The translations under genes and the position numbers were made by a program. Below the pieces are notes generated by a model. It searched no databases. It was not told the DNA's origin and saw only the letters and a program-made list of their open reading frames with translations. From the NCBI GenBank assembly GCA_003427395.1, contig BFEA01000083.1, positions 817,163 to 844,027 of the forward strand: a DNA stretch of 26,865 nucleotides. Direction: 5' to 3'. Of this stretch, positions 8,528 through 17,204 are shown in pieces. The DNA comes from Chara braunii (Eukaryota > Streptophyta > Charophyceae > Charales > Characeae). The first letter of the stretch is position 1. Each line of letters opens with the position of its first letter.

Positions 8528-11106
8528 ATGCCTTATTTGTTCTATAGGAGATTAGTTTTTCATCTAGGTGTGGTTGTATTTGTTCTAATTTCCACTTTGG
8601 TCTACCGGTCCAGGATGACAGCCTTTATTCCTCCCCCCTCGGATAAGGTCCCTTGCACCAACCCCCTAACGGATGAAGGCAAACGACATGTCCATAATCT
8701 CCTGACCAAGTGTTTTCAGGAAGGAACAATCTCTAACCGATTAGCATATGGCCTGACGAAGAGATTTGTGTCGTTCAAACTGACTGGCTTAGAGATCACG
8801 AGATTTCGATCTTGTTTAACGATGAATATTCCAATTTGTTTGTGGAGGTTAAGAACAGGTTTGATCGAACATATGAAAATGCATGGGTGATAGCCGGATC
8901 TCCGAACGATATTCCCATTAGGGGCACCTTTTGTAATGAGGACCGAAATCTTGCTACATATGTTTCATCTTCGAAATAAATTGCAGATTGGATGCTCATG
9001 AAAGGAGGGGAGGAAGTGGAGTTGGATGAGAAACTTCACATTTTGACTTTCAAACCATGGATGGACATCCTCCAACTCCAAAACTGGAAAGAAGCAACGA
9101 GTCAAACATATTTTTGGATTAGATGCTAGGAGGTGTCAGTATCGGTGCTAGGACTTTTGAGAAATGTTGTCGAAGATGCTTTTGGCCCGATTGCCAAGGA
9201 TTATCCGGCCTACAAAAAGCAGCTAGAACCTGATTTGAGAAACGTGCGTTTTGACTTGAAACCAGCTGCTAAGTTTCGGTATAAAAATTTCTTGGACATC
9301 AATCTTTCACGATTTGGGACCGTCAGAATTGAGGTAATTTGTGCCAAGACTTCATGGTGTCAGGTATGCCGCTGTCATTTTCATAAGGAAACGGACGAGG
9401 ACTGCTCGACCAAATTCAATTGTAAACCTAGAAGTACAGGATGTCCCTCGGAGCGGATTAGGGAAGAGGCAGAGGAGGATTCAAAGAAAGAATTTGGAGG
9501 GAGGGTGGAGGGACAAGACGAGGGGGAAGGAGGTGTTGGCAGGTGAGAGAATGGAGGAAAATGGGTCAAGGAAGTAAAAGAGAAGAAACCGCCCTTCAGG
9601 GATGTGGTTAAGAAAGACATGAGGGCGACTGGAGTAAGGATGAATAGCAAAAAGAGCGAGTCAAAGGGGTTGAGGAAGTTGGATGAAGGAAACAAAGGAA
9701 GATCGGGGAAAGAGAAGGGGGAGACAGAAGAGATGAAAGGTTTGGAGGAGAAGGCAAAGGAGGATGGAAAGGAAGATGGCGGAACAAAAAAAAAAAAAAA
9801 GACTAAAAAACTAGATAAGAGGGAAGGTGGAAAGACCTAGGTACTAGTAGAAAACGGTTCAAAGAATTATAAGGAGGGTAGCGGCATATCCTCTGATAGA
9901 CCATCACGGCCTATGGAGGACTCAGGCTCGCGCTTCAAGTTTGTTAACAAAACCCCCCAGGCGCCTTTTGTTTTTCAGGGGCGTTCTCCAGCAACCCTAA
10001 AAAGTAACAAGTTGGAGAAGATAGAAAATAAATTCAGTATAGGTAATGGTAAATCAAAGAAAGGTTTAAACACCCTCCCCCCCCCTCATACTGAGGTGCT
10101 CCTCGATGGTGATTTTTCTGTGAAGGACTCACTGACGGTAAAAAGGAAAGCTTCAGCGACAATGGTAGATGATCAGATGGAGGAAAAAGGGGGTAAGGGA
10201 GGGGGATTTTAGGAGAAGGAATTGCATTTTGCCATGCCGAATTTATTTCAGGAAGGACAGACTAACTTTGACTCGAAAAGAAGACCAAAGCAGTCTGCTC
10301 TCTCTCAACGGTGCAAAAAAGCACGGTTGGATGACAACAGGGCCACAGTAACGATGGAGGATCAATGCGGGGAAGGCAATCCCAATGCAGACCAAGACCC
10401 ACTAGCTTCCTCTAGGAAGAGGGCACTTCCTGGGCAGTCAGCTAGGAAGTCCCTTCTATTTTCAGCCCCAATGGAAACACTGGTCAAGTCAGATAAGAAA
10501 GATGGATAGGTGGAGGAATACATCATCCCACTGATCTGTTCAGACTCCCCTCAGGGTCTACTAATTTGTACACAAAGATCTCAAGAGGAAAATTTGAGTA
10601 TTCCTTGGATCGCTGTGGACAAACCTCCCTTAAAGGAAAAGGTTCTGCAATTGACAAAATAACAGGTATTTAGTGATACAACGTCATGCGTGATGTTCGC
10701 TACTCCTAGAAGAGGAAGGCATGCAGTCTCCCTGCCTGATAACCGAAAAATGTTTCTGCACTTAGTTTTCATGGACGTCTCTTCTGTGTCTCCCAATTTT
10801 GAATCCTGGTGCATGGAAAACATCCTTTCGTATCCTCTCCATGACTTCTTAACCCCAAATTTGGATGCCCTGGCAAACATACAAATGATGGCGGGTCTAA
10901 ACGCGTCAGTAATCAATGACTGGCTAGTGAGAATGGATGTGATCTCCACACTTTTAGGTTTGAAAGTTCGCTCACTGATCCATTCAACTGGCTTCGCGCT
11001 AGAGGTTCATAGGTTGATCGCGAAAACATTGCTTAAGAATGAAAAGTCAGCAAACGAAGAGGACCACATCCAAGCTCAAAGTGCGACTTGCCAGTTGGAA
11101 TGTTAA
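8528..11106 (+). pseudogene. LINE ORF1 (gag-like nucleic-acid-binding protein), nonsense-riddled
   Basis: ORF1 proteins coat the LINE RNA. The start lies in frame 2 (8528 to about 8770). Then frame 1 runs to the TAA at 11104, with seven internal stops and no further frameshift: 8977, 9127, 9544, 9838, 10210, 10507, 10660. About 36 stops would be expected by chance over that length, so the frame is a true relic. It encodes a gag-like domain (LTFKPWMDI near 9043, YFWIRC just before 9127, VRFDLKPAAKF near 9247), a CX2CX4HX6C finger at 9358-9405 (WCQVCRCHFH), a very basic Lys/Glu-rich stretch (9604-9840), and a poorly conserved C-terminal part. Where ORF1 normally ended is uncertain. Confidence 0.7.
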
Positions 11107-12170
11107 GGGCCTAAACGACGCAGCAAACATATATAAAATACAACGCCTCCTCGTATGAATACACAACAAATCAGTGCAGATTATGTGTCGCCAGGAGACG
11201 AAGTTGGATTTCATTAAAACGCAGGGGGTGGTAAATTGGTGGAGGGACCCTCAGTTTTGGGCCCCTGCAAATGGGTCAAAAGGCGGTACGGCTATCCTAA
11301 TTCATGAAGATTTGCACTGTCAAATCCTGGATTCATATATAGATCCGGGAGGTCGGCTAGTCTGGGTGAAATCGCAATCGAAGATGAAGATTGGGGTATC
11401 ATGTCTATTTATGCACCCACAAACTATATCGATCACACATACTTTTTTGCTTCTTTGCCGACAGTAGTTCCAGATATCGAAAATCTGGCTATCCTTGGGG
11501 AGGGAATTGAATCTTAAATCTGGGATTAGACTCTCCGGTGTTTTTTCCCCTCAGAATGAACTCAACATAACTTTCTGCCTTTTTTGAATCTCAGAGTTTA
11601 ATAGATATATTTAAGTTTTTTAATCTTGAGGACCACAGATTTACATGGCATGGCCCAAGACTTAGCCCTCGAGCACAGATAGCGCGCAGAAGGTTGGATT
11701 TTATAATGGCAAGAGGTGCAGTGTGGAATCGCTTCATCTCCTCATCATTTGGAATATCCCACCTGTCAGATCACTATCCTATTTTTATCGAGGTGGTCTT
11801 TAGGAACCTGATTTCCCATGAGAGACCGCCCTTCCGATTAAATGCAAATGTCCTAAAAGACAAAGGGGTTCCTAAGTGGGTTTCGTCCCAAATGGCAAGT
11901 TGGCTTATGGCCACTGGCCAGGGACCTATTTGAAGATGACACTCTTTGGGCTGATGTGGGTATCAACATAATCAAGGGATTCAAGGCTGGTTGAATCGAA
12001 TTTTCAATAATGAAAGTAACTCAAAGAAATTGGAAGGAATGACAATTACAAAATGTAAAAACAGAAGTTGAGTCCCAGTTGGACTCCGAACCCTTCACGA
12101 CTAATTTTTGGACAGAAAAAAGGAAGAATGCTCTTTCTCAGTTGGAGGAGGTGGAAGTCCAAAAGCAAGC
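11081..12170 (+). pseudogene. LINE ORF2 fragment: APE-type endonuclease and linker
   Basis: The endonuclease nicks the target DNA to prime reverse transcription. The N-terminus LASWNVKGLND is at 11087 (frame 2, overlapping the end of ORF1). A TGA follows at 11156, then QETKLDF with the catalytic Glu and the conserved KGGTAILI. A frameshift before 11401 leads to SIYAPTNYIDH; the GDFN motif expected near 11495 is degraded. A third frame carries DHRFTW, RRLDFIMA and the catalytic LSDHYPI (about 11764-11785). After a further stop, the linker LDSEPFTTNFWTEKRKNALS (12079-12138) matches the region that usually precedes the RT. The RT itself is absent. Confidence 0.8.
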
Positions 12171-12173
12171 AAA

Positions 12174-12437
12174 GTGTGACGGACCCCCCAGGATGGCGGT
12201 CCGTCAGGATGAAGACGAAGGGTTAAGGAAGGAGGAGATGGAGATGGAGCTGGGAGGGACGACACATCTCCGACGCACACTCAACACGCACGTACTCCAA
12301 AATGTGTAGAATGAAGAATGAATGAAAACAGACTGCAACTGGGGTATAACTCCCAGCGGATTGACTGGACTGGACTGGCCTTGTACCGACAGTGGTACTT
12401 GGTAGGAATAGACCGGACTAAAACAACACACGGGCTG
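12174..12437. other. Unclassified segment replacing the LINE 3' part
   Basis: It starts near TGTGACGGACC, and GACGGACC is repeated inverted as GGTCCGTC within 30 bases. A TG start with a nearby inverted repeat could be the edge of another LTR-type element, but no matching end, purine tract or primer site is seen. There is no coding evidence. Confidence 0.35.
12430..12437. repeat. Left target duplication of foldback copy A
   Basis: ACGGGCTG directly before the element matches ACGACCTG (12910-12917) directly after it at six of eight positions. On its own this is weak, but copy B shows the same arrangement at the same element ends. Confidence 0.55.
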
Positions 12438-12909
12438 CACAAGCGGTTATCGGGTAGCTGAAAATTCAGGAATGAAAATTCTGAAGTGAGAGTTTTGGGC
12501 AGTCTGAAAATCCTGATTGATTCTGAAGTGGTGAAAGGTCCGAAGACCCTGAAAACCACCTGTTTAGGCAGGCTGCATCCTGAAGTGGTGAAGGGTGTCC
12601 TGAAGTGGTCAAGTGAGAGTTGTGGGTAGTCTGAACATCCTGAATGGTCCTGAAGTGGTGAAAGGTCCGAAGACCATGAAAACCACCCTTCACCACTTGA
12701 GGATGCAGCCTGCCTAAACAGGTGGTTTTTAGGGTCTTCGGAGTTTTCACCACTTCAGAACCATTCAGGATTTTCAGACCTGAATGGTTATGAAGTGGTG
12801 AAAGGTCCGAAGATCCTGAAAACCACCTGTTTAGGCAGGCTGCATCCTAAAGTGGTGAAGGGTGTCCTGAAGTGGTGATGAAAAATACGATTGTTGTTAA
12901 CCTTCTCTC
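12438..12909 (+). mobile_element. Foldback DNA element, copy A (complete, 472 bp)
   Basis: It begins CACAAGCGGTTATCGGGTAG and ends GTTGTTAACCTTCTCTC. Copy B (24098-24554) has the same ends and is similar along its whole length. Terminal inverted similarity is short: GGTTATC against GGTTAAC. Inside are three modules of about 74 bp: forward (12524-12597), inverted (12684-12757) and forward (12791-12864), plus shorter pieces. There is no open frame, so it would depend on a transposase made elsewhere. The 8-bp target duplications fit hAT-like or P-like transposases; this family-level assignment is inference. Confidence 0.75.
12684..12864. repeat. Long hairpin inside copy A, about 85-bp arms
   Basis: The inverted module 12684-12757 pairs with 12791-12864 with only a handful of mismatches. 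The 33 bases between contain a further perfect 11-bp stem (12759-12769 with 12779-12789) closing a loop of about nine bases. A transcript would form a nearly continuous double strand. Confidence 0.9.
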
Positions 12910-12917
12910 ACGACCTG
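12910..12917. repeat. Right target duplication of foldback copy A
   Basis: ACGACCTG matches the left flank ACGGGCTG at six of eight bases. Confidence 0.55.
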
Positions 12918-13587
12918 TGGGGTCAGGCCACGACCTGGTCCCACAGGCCGAACAGGCAAGCCTGATAGGCCATGGCTATAGGCCAGGGCAGATAGAGGTC
13001 TGTTGCATGATCCTCCGACCTGTGGTGGATCGCAAGAACCATAAACACGATATATGCAAAGGCAACAGAACTCTGTAAGAAAAAAAGCTGAGAAATTTAG
13101 GATGCAGAGCAAGCTCCATGCAAAGTCCATGCGATGCAGCCTAAGCTACATAATGTCGAATGGAAAGCAAAAATCTGGTATACACATCTTAGCTAACAGC
13201 AGAAAAAGAAATGTAGCAAGATACAATCCAAAAGTCCTGGAGGCAATTGCCTTAGTGCTGAAAGGAAAAAAAAGCAATATGTCACAAGGAATGTCGTGTC
13301 GCTGAACCACTTAGTCTAAGAGTGGGATGCTCTCAGAGGGGGTGAATGTAGCCTGAGAATCGAAACTCCTAATGGTAGTCACACACGAGCTGGGGTAGGT
13401 CATAACGCTCAGGGTGAAGGAGTGGTAGCGATGCAAAACCAATAACAGATAGACCATCAAGGCGGGTAATGCTCGACGAAAGGGTCACACCACGTAGGGT
13501 CGACCATGAAAGGGGAGCCTGGAATAGGGTGGACATATGCCTAATTGAAGGCATGCAAAGGCCAGCACTAGGGGGACGAGGGATACA
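12918..13587. other. No gene recognised
   Basis: The sequence includes GGCC-rich pieces (12920-12990) and a short plus-strand Lys/Ser-rich open frame (13054-13305) without a recognisable domain. Around 13336-13350 a G-rich stretch runs into TGTAGCC, vaguely like a purine tract plus LTR start, but nothing confirms it. Sequence up to 13592 was originally continuous with 23209 onward, before element 2 inserted. Confidence 0.4.
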
Positions 13588-13592
13588 GTGGG
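13588..13592. repeat. Left target site duplication of element 2 (GTGGG)
   Basis: GTGGG directly precedes the 5' LTR and recurs exactly at 23204-23208, directly after the 3' LTR. A 5-bp duplication is typical of Ty3/Gypsy integrase. Confidence 0.9.
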
Positions 13593-14732
13593 TGTTACAT
13601 ACTATCTCACATGGGCCCGGTTAGGCCCGATAGATAGGGGTTCGGAGGCCGGTCCAAGCCCAAGGCCGGACCTTTAAACCGGTAGCGCCATTTACACGCC
13701 CACATGTTGGCCTTTAGGCCACATTCAGGACCAGACCAGCCGGGCAGGCCCAAACGGCGTTACCGTTGGGCTTGGCGGCGCTCTTGAGGCTGTCGCCCGC
13801 CGGTCTGATATGAATCGTCACTTTTGACGATTCAGATCACGGCTTGGCCTCGCAGCATAGAGGCCGGCCTTGCCACACCGGTACTTAGGTACCGAGAGGC
13901 CGCCTGTTCAGGCATTCTGGAGCAAGGAGCAGCGGAGAGAACGCTGCGCTATTTGGTAGAGCATAACGCTAGGGACTGCAACGCTAGTTTAGCGCACTGT
14001 AGTCCAGGAGGAACCAGAGGCGAGGAGGACTTACCTGCAAGTGGAGCGCCATAGCTCCAGCGACCTGCATCCAGACTCCCGCCGCCGCCAAGACGCCAGC
14101 TTGCACCCACAGGTTTGGTCTGAGCTCCCCCTCCATCCTCTCCTTTCCTCTCCATCTTCTTCTTCTTCAGACTTCCTCTTCTTCTTCTTCAAACTTCTTC
14201 TTCTTCTTCGTCAGATTGGAGACTTGATACGAGTTGGACAGAGATCAGTGTTGGACTTCGGTGGTAAGAGGCTGTGATACTTACCAATTTCGAGACTTGG
14301 AGATTGTTGGGTTTGATACTCGGCGGCATCACAGATTGGACATCGGCTACATTAGGACTCTGTACCTCTGACATTGGTGACTATTGTCCACGACATTTTG
14401 ATCTTATTCGATGACATTTTGGACTACCATATCGGTGACCCACTGGATTTTATCTTGGTGACATCGGGCGCTGCCTACATCTCCCACCTCCTTCGTCTCT
14501 CCTCCCACCTTTCATCTGTGTATGGTTGGACGGGGCCTGCGCATCGTCTATGATTGGCTCAGACCCCACCATCTCACGATTGTTTGCGTGTTGAGTGATA
14601 TCTACGTGAGTTCAGTCTATGTGAGTCAGTCCATTTATCAGACTTCCGCTGCATACATGCTCATCCTATATTGGTTGATTTTTGGTTTTGCCCATACTTG
14701 TTGAAGTACTCACGAGTCACGAGTATGCAACA
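13593..14732 (+). repeat. 5' LTR of element 2 (1140 bp)
   Basis: It starts TGTTACATAC and ends TATGCAACA (TG...CA). It aligns over its whole length with 22073-23203. It contains a GGCC-rich left part with many palindromes and a CTT-rich tract at about 14155-14210, likely near the transcript start, though no clear TATA box was found. It drives transcription and, in the 3' copy, ends the transcript. Confidence 0.95.
13708..13894. promoter_or_regulatory. Cluster of short palindromes in the LTR U3 part
   Basis: Five palindromes lie in 190 bp: TGGCCTTTAGGCCA (13708-13721), AACGG-N5-CCGTT (13753-13767), TGAATCGTCA-N4-TGACGATTCA (13811-13834), GGCCTC-N8-GAGGCC (13846-13865) and CGGTAC-N4-GTACCG (13879-13894). 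The third carries inverted TGACG cores, the binding core of plant TGA-type bZIP factors. All recur in the 3' LTR (about 22188-22374), some with one change. A regulatory role is inference. Confidence 0.5.
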
Positions 14733-14736
14733 GTTT

Positions 14737-14750
14737 TGGTATCGGAGCAG
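14737..14750 (+). promoter_or_regulatory. Primer binding site of element 2 (initiator tRNA-Met type)
   Basis: TGGTATCGGAGCAG lies four bases after the LTR end. It differs at one base in the first twelve from the classical plant site TGGTATCAGAGC, complementary to the 3' end of initiator tRNA-Met. It primes minus-strand synthesis. Confidence 0.88.
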
Positions 14751-14860
14751 ACCAAATAATGGATCTTCTCACAAGGTAAGTCTGATTAGGAAATAGTTTA
14801 TTCGATCTTCCAAATCAGTGCTACATCACTATCGACATTCAAAGTTGCAAATTTTTTTTT

Positions 14861-15160
14861 TCGGTATTCTGTTTTAATTCGGCATTCCGTTTCAATTCGG
14901 TATTCTGACTTTCAATTCGGGATTCTGTTTTAATACGGTATTCTGTTTAATTCGGTATTCTGTTTAATTGGTATTCTGTTTAATCCGATATTCTGTTTTA
15001 ATTCAGTCTTCTGATTCTAATTCGTTATTCTGTTTAAATCAATATTCTGTTTTAATTCGACATTCTGATTTCAATTCCGTATTCCGTTTTAAGTCGGCAT
15101 TCTATTTTTAATCCGGTATTTCAGGTTTGAAATCGGTATTCTGTTTTATTTCGGCATTGG
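14861..15160 (+). repeat. Minisatellite, about 16-17 units of 16-20 bp
   Basis: Diverged tandem units of the type TCGGTATTCTGTTTTAAT fill this part of the leader. Unit length varies from about 16 to 20 bp through changes in the T/A run, and most units keep TCGG and ATTCTG. Confidence 0.92.
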
Positions 15161-15720
15161 AATTAGGGTTATGATAAAATTTCGGTTTTTCGTTCAATTT
15201 GGAAAATTCGAATGTTTTGGAACCGTAAAACCGGAAATTCCGCGGAATCGCTGAAAATTAGGGTTGGAATCCGAAATTTTCGTGATTGTTTTTTTTTTTC
15301 TTTCCGTAATTTGAGAAATTTCGAATACGTACTCAGGCCTTAGAAAATCGGACTTTTGTAGGTTGAAATTTTCAAAATTTTACGTTTTTCGAAAATTCGA
15401 GTGTTTTTCTTCCTGACTATCCAAAAAACTTTTTGGCAAACTGTTCGGAATCGTTCCCTCGGAACTGCAACTTCCGGGTAGTTCACTAATAAACGGTGAA
15501 CTCCCGGACCATAGGTGATCTCAACGGATACCTAATCTTTTCACAATTTAAAATTCGTTAATTATCATTATTGCAATTATTGATTAATTTTATTGATTAT
15601 TATTAAGAGGTTATTAATTCGTTATTAATCATTAATTAAATTTTATTAATTATTTATTCGTTATTATTTCTTATTACGAATTTTAAGTTGTTTTAGGGGA
15701 ATGTTCATCTTTTTCTTTTT
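15161..15720. other. AT-rich leader sequence without genes
   Basis: It is rich in GAAAATTCG-type words (15180-15420) and then in ATTAATT-type words (15540-15690). It would be the rest of the predicted leader intron. No coding or RNA gene is visible. Confidence 0.6.
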
Positions 15721-15859
15721 GATTAGGTGTCTAGTCCACAATTGGGACAGAGACTGTATGTGAATTGCTTGATTTGTTCTACCCCTGCTCCTACACTCCC
15801 TACCCTCCCCGAAATCCGTAACCATCGGGACTTCTCAAGTACCACATCAGCTCAGGCTG

Positions 15860-16737
15860 ATGTCGATGGAACAGGACACCGGGGCACTGCCACGACGCAG
15901 TGTCAGGCTTGCAGTTCGTAGCCACTCTGTGGTACCTCCACGAACTAAGTATCAGCAACAGCGACTCAGCAGGCGGACGACTCCAGCGGCATCGAGTGTA
16001 GCAGTTGCAGTACCGGTTACCACAGGGGCTCTTCCCGCATGTCCGGTCCAAGAGCCCCGCGAGCCGTTGTCTGATTACCTTCAGCGGCTACAGGCATTTA
16101 AGGATGCCGTCGCTACCGCTAAGGCACAGCAAGAGGCAGCAGAAGCGGAACGTCGGCGGCTGACCAATGAGGCGACAACCCAAGCTCAGCAGACTGCTGA
16201 GGCTGACTTATCGGCTCGAGACAGACGGAATGCTGCGAGCATTGAGTCCCTGATTCAAAATGAGAATCAGTGGACAACGCTACTCCAAGGCATGATCTTT
16301 GTGCCTACGGAAGCACAGGCGGATCCGACACCGACGGAGGTAGAAAGGAGTAAGCTGGCTAACTTGATGCTGGGCATGATGAGGGGAGTAATGTGGAATA
16401 ACACACTGCTGCAGGCACACCTGCTCACGGAACGACAGCATAGACAGAAGCACCAGCAAGATACTGTCGGCTGCCGTCCGCGCCGCAGCAACACAGCAGC
16501 AGCAACAACAACAGTTGTTGAACTCCACTCTCGCACGCATCAACAGCATCGAGGCTAAGGCCTCAGCAGCGCTAGGCTGCACAAAGAGACACGGCAAAGC
16601 AGCTTGGGGAGCGCATCGACCATGTCATCACTATTATAAGCGAACTAGGTGATTTCACTACTCCGGCCACGATCAGCAGCACAGTGGCCGCCATCAAGAC
16701 GGACATCACCAAACTGCAGACAAGACCGGACGCTTGA
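15860..16737 (+). pseudogene. gag: Element 2 gag, N-terminal part (broken)
   Basis: It opens at ATG 15860 in frame 2 with an Arg/Pro/Ser-rich start, then a Gln/Ala/Glu-rich coiled-coil-like region (QAFKDAVATAKAQQEAAEAE) and a helical stretch to about 16460. Near 16465-16480 the frame changes; the next frame encodes a glutamine run and LLNSTLARINSIEAKAS. A further shift near 16580 leads to LGERIDHVITIISELGDF and on to a TGA around 16735. Long coiled coils ahead of the capsid part occur in several Ty3/Gypsy lineages. What follows is interrupted by an insert. Confidence 0.6.
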
Positions 16738-17204
16738 CTGAACATTTTGGCATCTCGTTTGATGAAAAATACTATGAAGTCCAAAAACTTTTGATCTTGA
16801 ATTCGTGATAACAAGGCGCCGCTTATACACTGAGCTTCGCCCTTCACTAACCATTTTGTATTTTTTCAATTTCGTACTTTGCGCAATGCTTTATGAGGCC
16901 CAGTAGACTCGGAAGAGGGCAATTCATAGATAGCATCCACAATCATTTCAATGACTTGGCTAATGATGTATCTTTCTTCCAAACTCAGCGCTGACCAATG
17001 TTGAGTTTTCATAAGTTGAATGATTTTGTGTATTTTAACTTCATTTTGGAAAGAGTTTTTTAGTATAGATTGGTATACTTGTTTTTGAAAGAAGACTCTA
17101 TACAAATTGTTATTTTTAAAATGCATGGCCTTGTTTGTCTATCACAAAGCGAATTTTAGAATCAGCCTTGATGGCCTCCAAACGTTCGATTTCATAGTCG
17201 TTGC
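16738..17204 (-). other. AT-rich insert in gag with an antisense open frame
   Basis: Base composition falls abruptly and the plus strand is full of stops, whereas the minus strand is open in one frame from 17126 down to about 16740 apart from one TGA (16866-16868). The encoded peptide includes HWSALSLEERYIISQVIEMI near its middle and GALLSRIQDQKFLDFIVFF after the TGA. Upstream (17116-17205), another minus frame reads NDYEIERLEAIKADSKIRFV and would join after a one-base slip in an A/T run. I do not recognise the protein. It may be a captured fragment of a host or foreign gene. The exact insert edges and any target duplication are unclear. Confidence 0.4.

Larger units (their letters stand above)
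8528..12173 (+). mobile_element. Non-LTR retrotransposon (LINE) relic, 5' portion only
   Basis: Two overlapping coding regions are recognisable: ORF1 with an RNA-binding/gag-like part and a CCHC finger (8528-11106), and the start of ORF2 with an APE-type endonuclease (11081-11810) plus a linker. No reverse transcriptase motif follows; at about 12174 the sequence changes character. LINEs usually lose their 5' part, so a relic that keeps the 5' part and lacks the 3' part implies deletion or replacement after insertion. No poly-A tail or target duplication was found. Confidence 0.75.
14776..15726 (+). other. Predicted leader intron of element 2
   Basis: The donor ACAAG|GTAAGT (14771-14781) is a perfect plant 5' splice site. 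The acceptor at 15722-15726 ends GATTAG after a strong pyrimidine tract (CTTTTTCTTTTT). The 951 bp between are T/A-rich, hold a minisatellite and have no coding frame. An ATG lies just upstream (14759) in the short first exon; joined to the second exon it soon meets a stop, so it would be a leader ATG. The likely gag start at 15860 follows the acceptor. Splicing is predicted, not shown. Confidence 0.5.

Noticed and set aside
13336-13350. G-rich stretch followed by TGTAGCC as a purine tract and LTR start
   Set aside because: No partner LTR, primer site or domain sequence upstream supports it.
14759-14775. ATG 14759 as the gag start, spliced to the second exon
   Set aside because: Joined at the predicted splice sites, this frame meets a stop within about 20 codons, so the ATG at 15860 is the better gag start.
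14861-15160. CRISPR-like regular repeats
   Set aside because: The units are contiguous with no unique spacers, in eukaryotic retroelement leader sequence; it is a minisatellite.
16267-16597. Two minus-strand open frames with Cys and Val runs
   Set aside because: They oppose the gag coiled-coil and glutamine-run coding sequence; the cysteines come from the reverse complement of CAG/CAA repeats.
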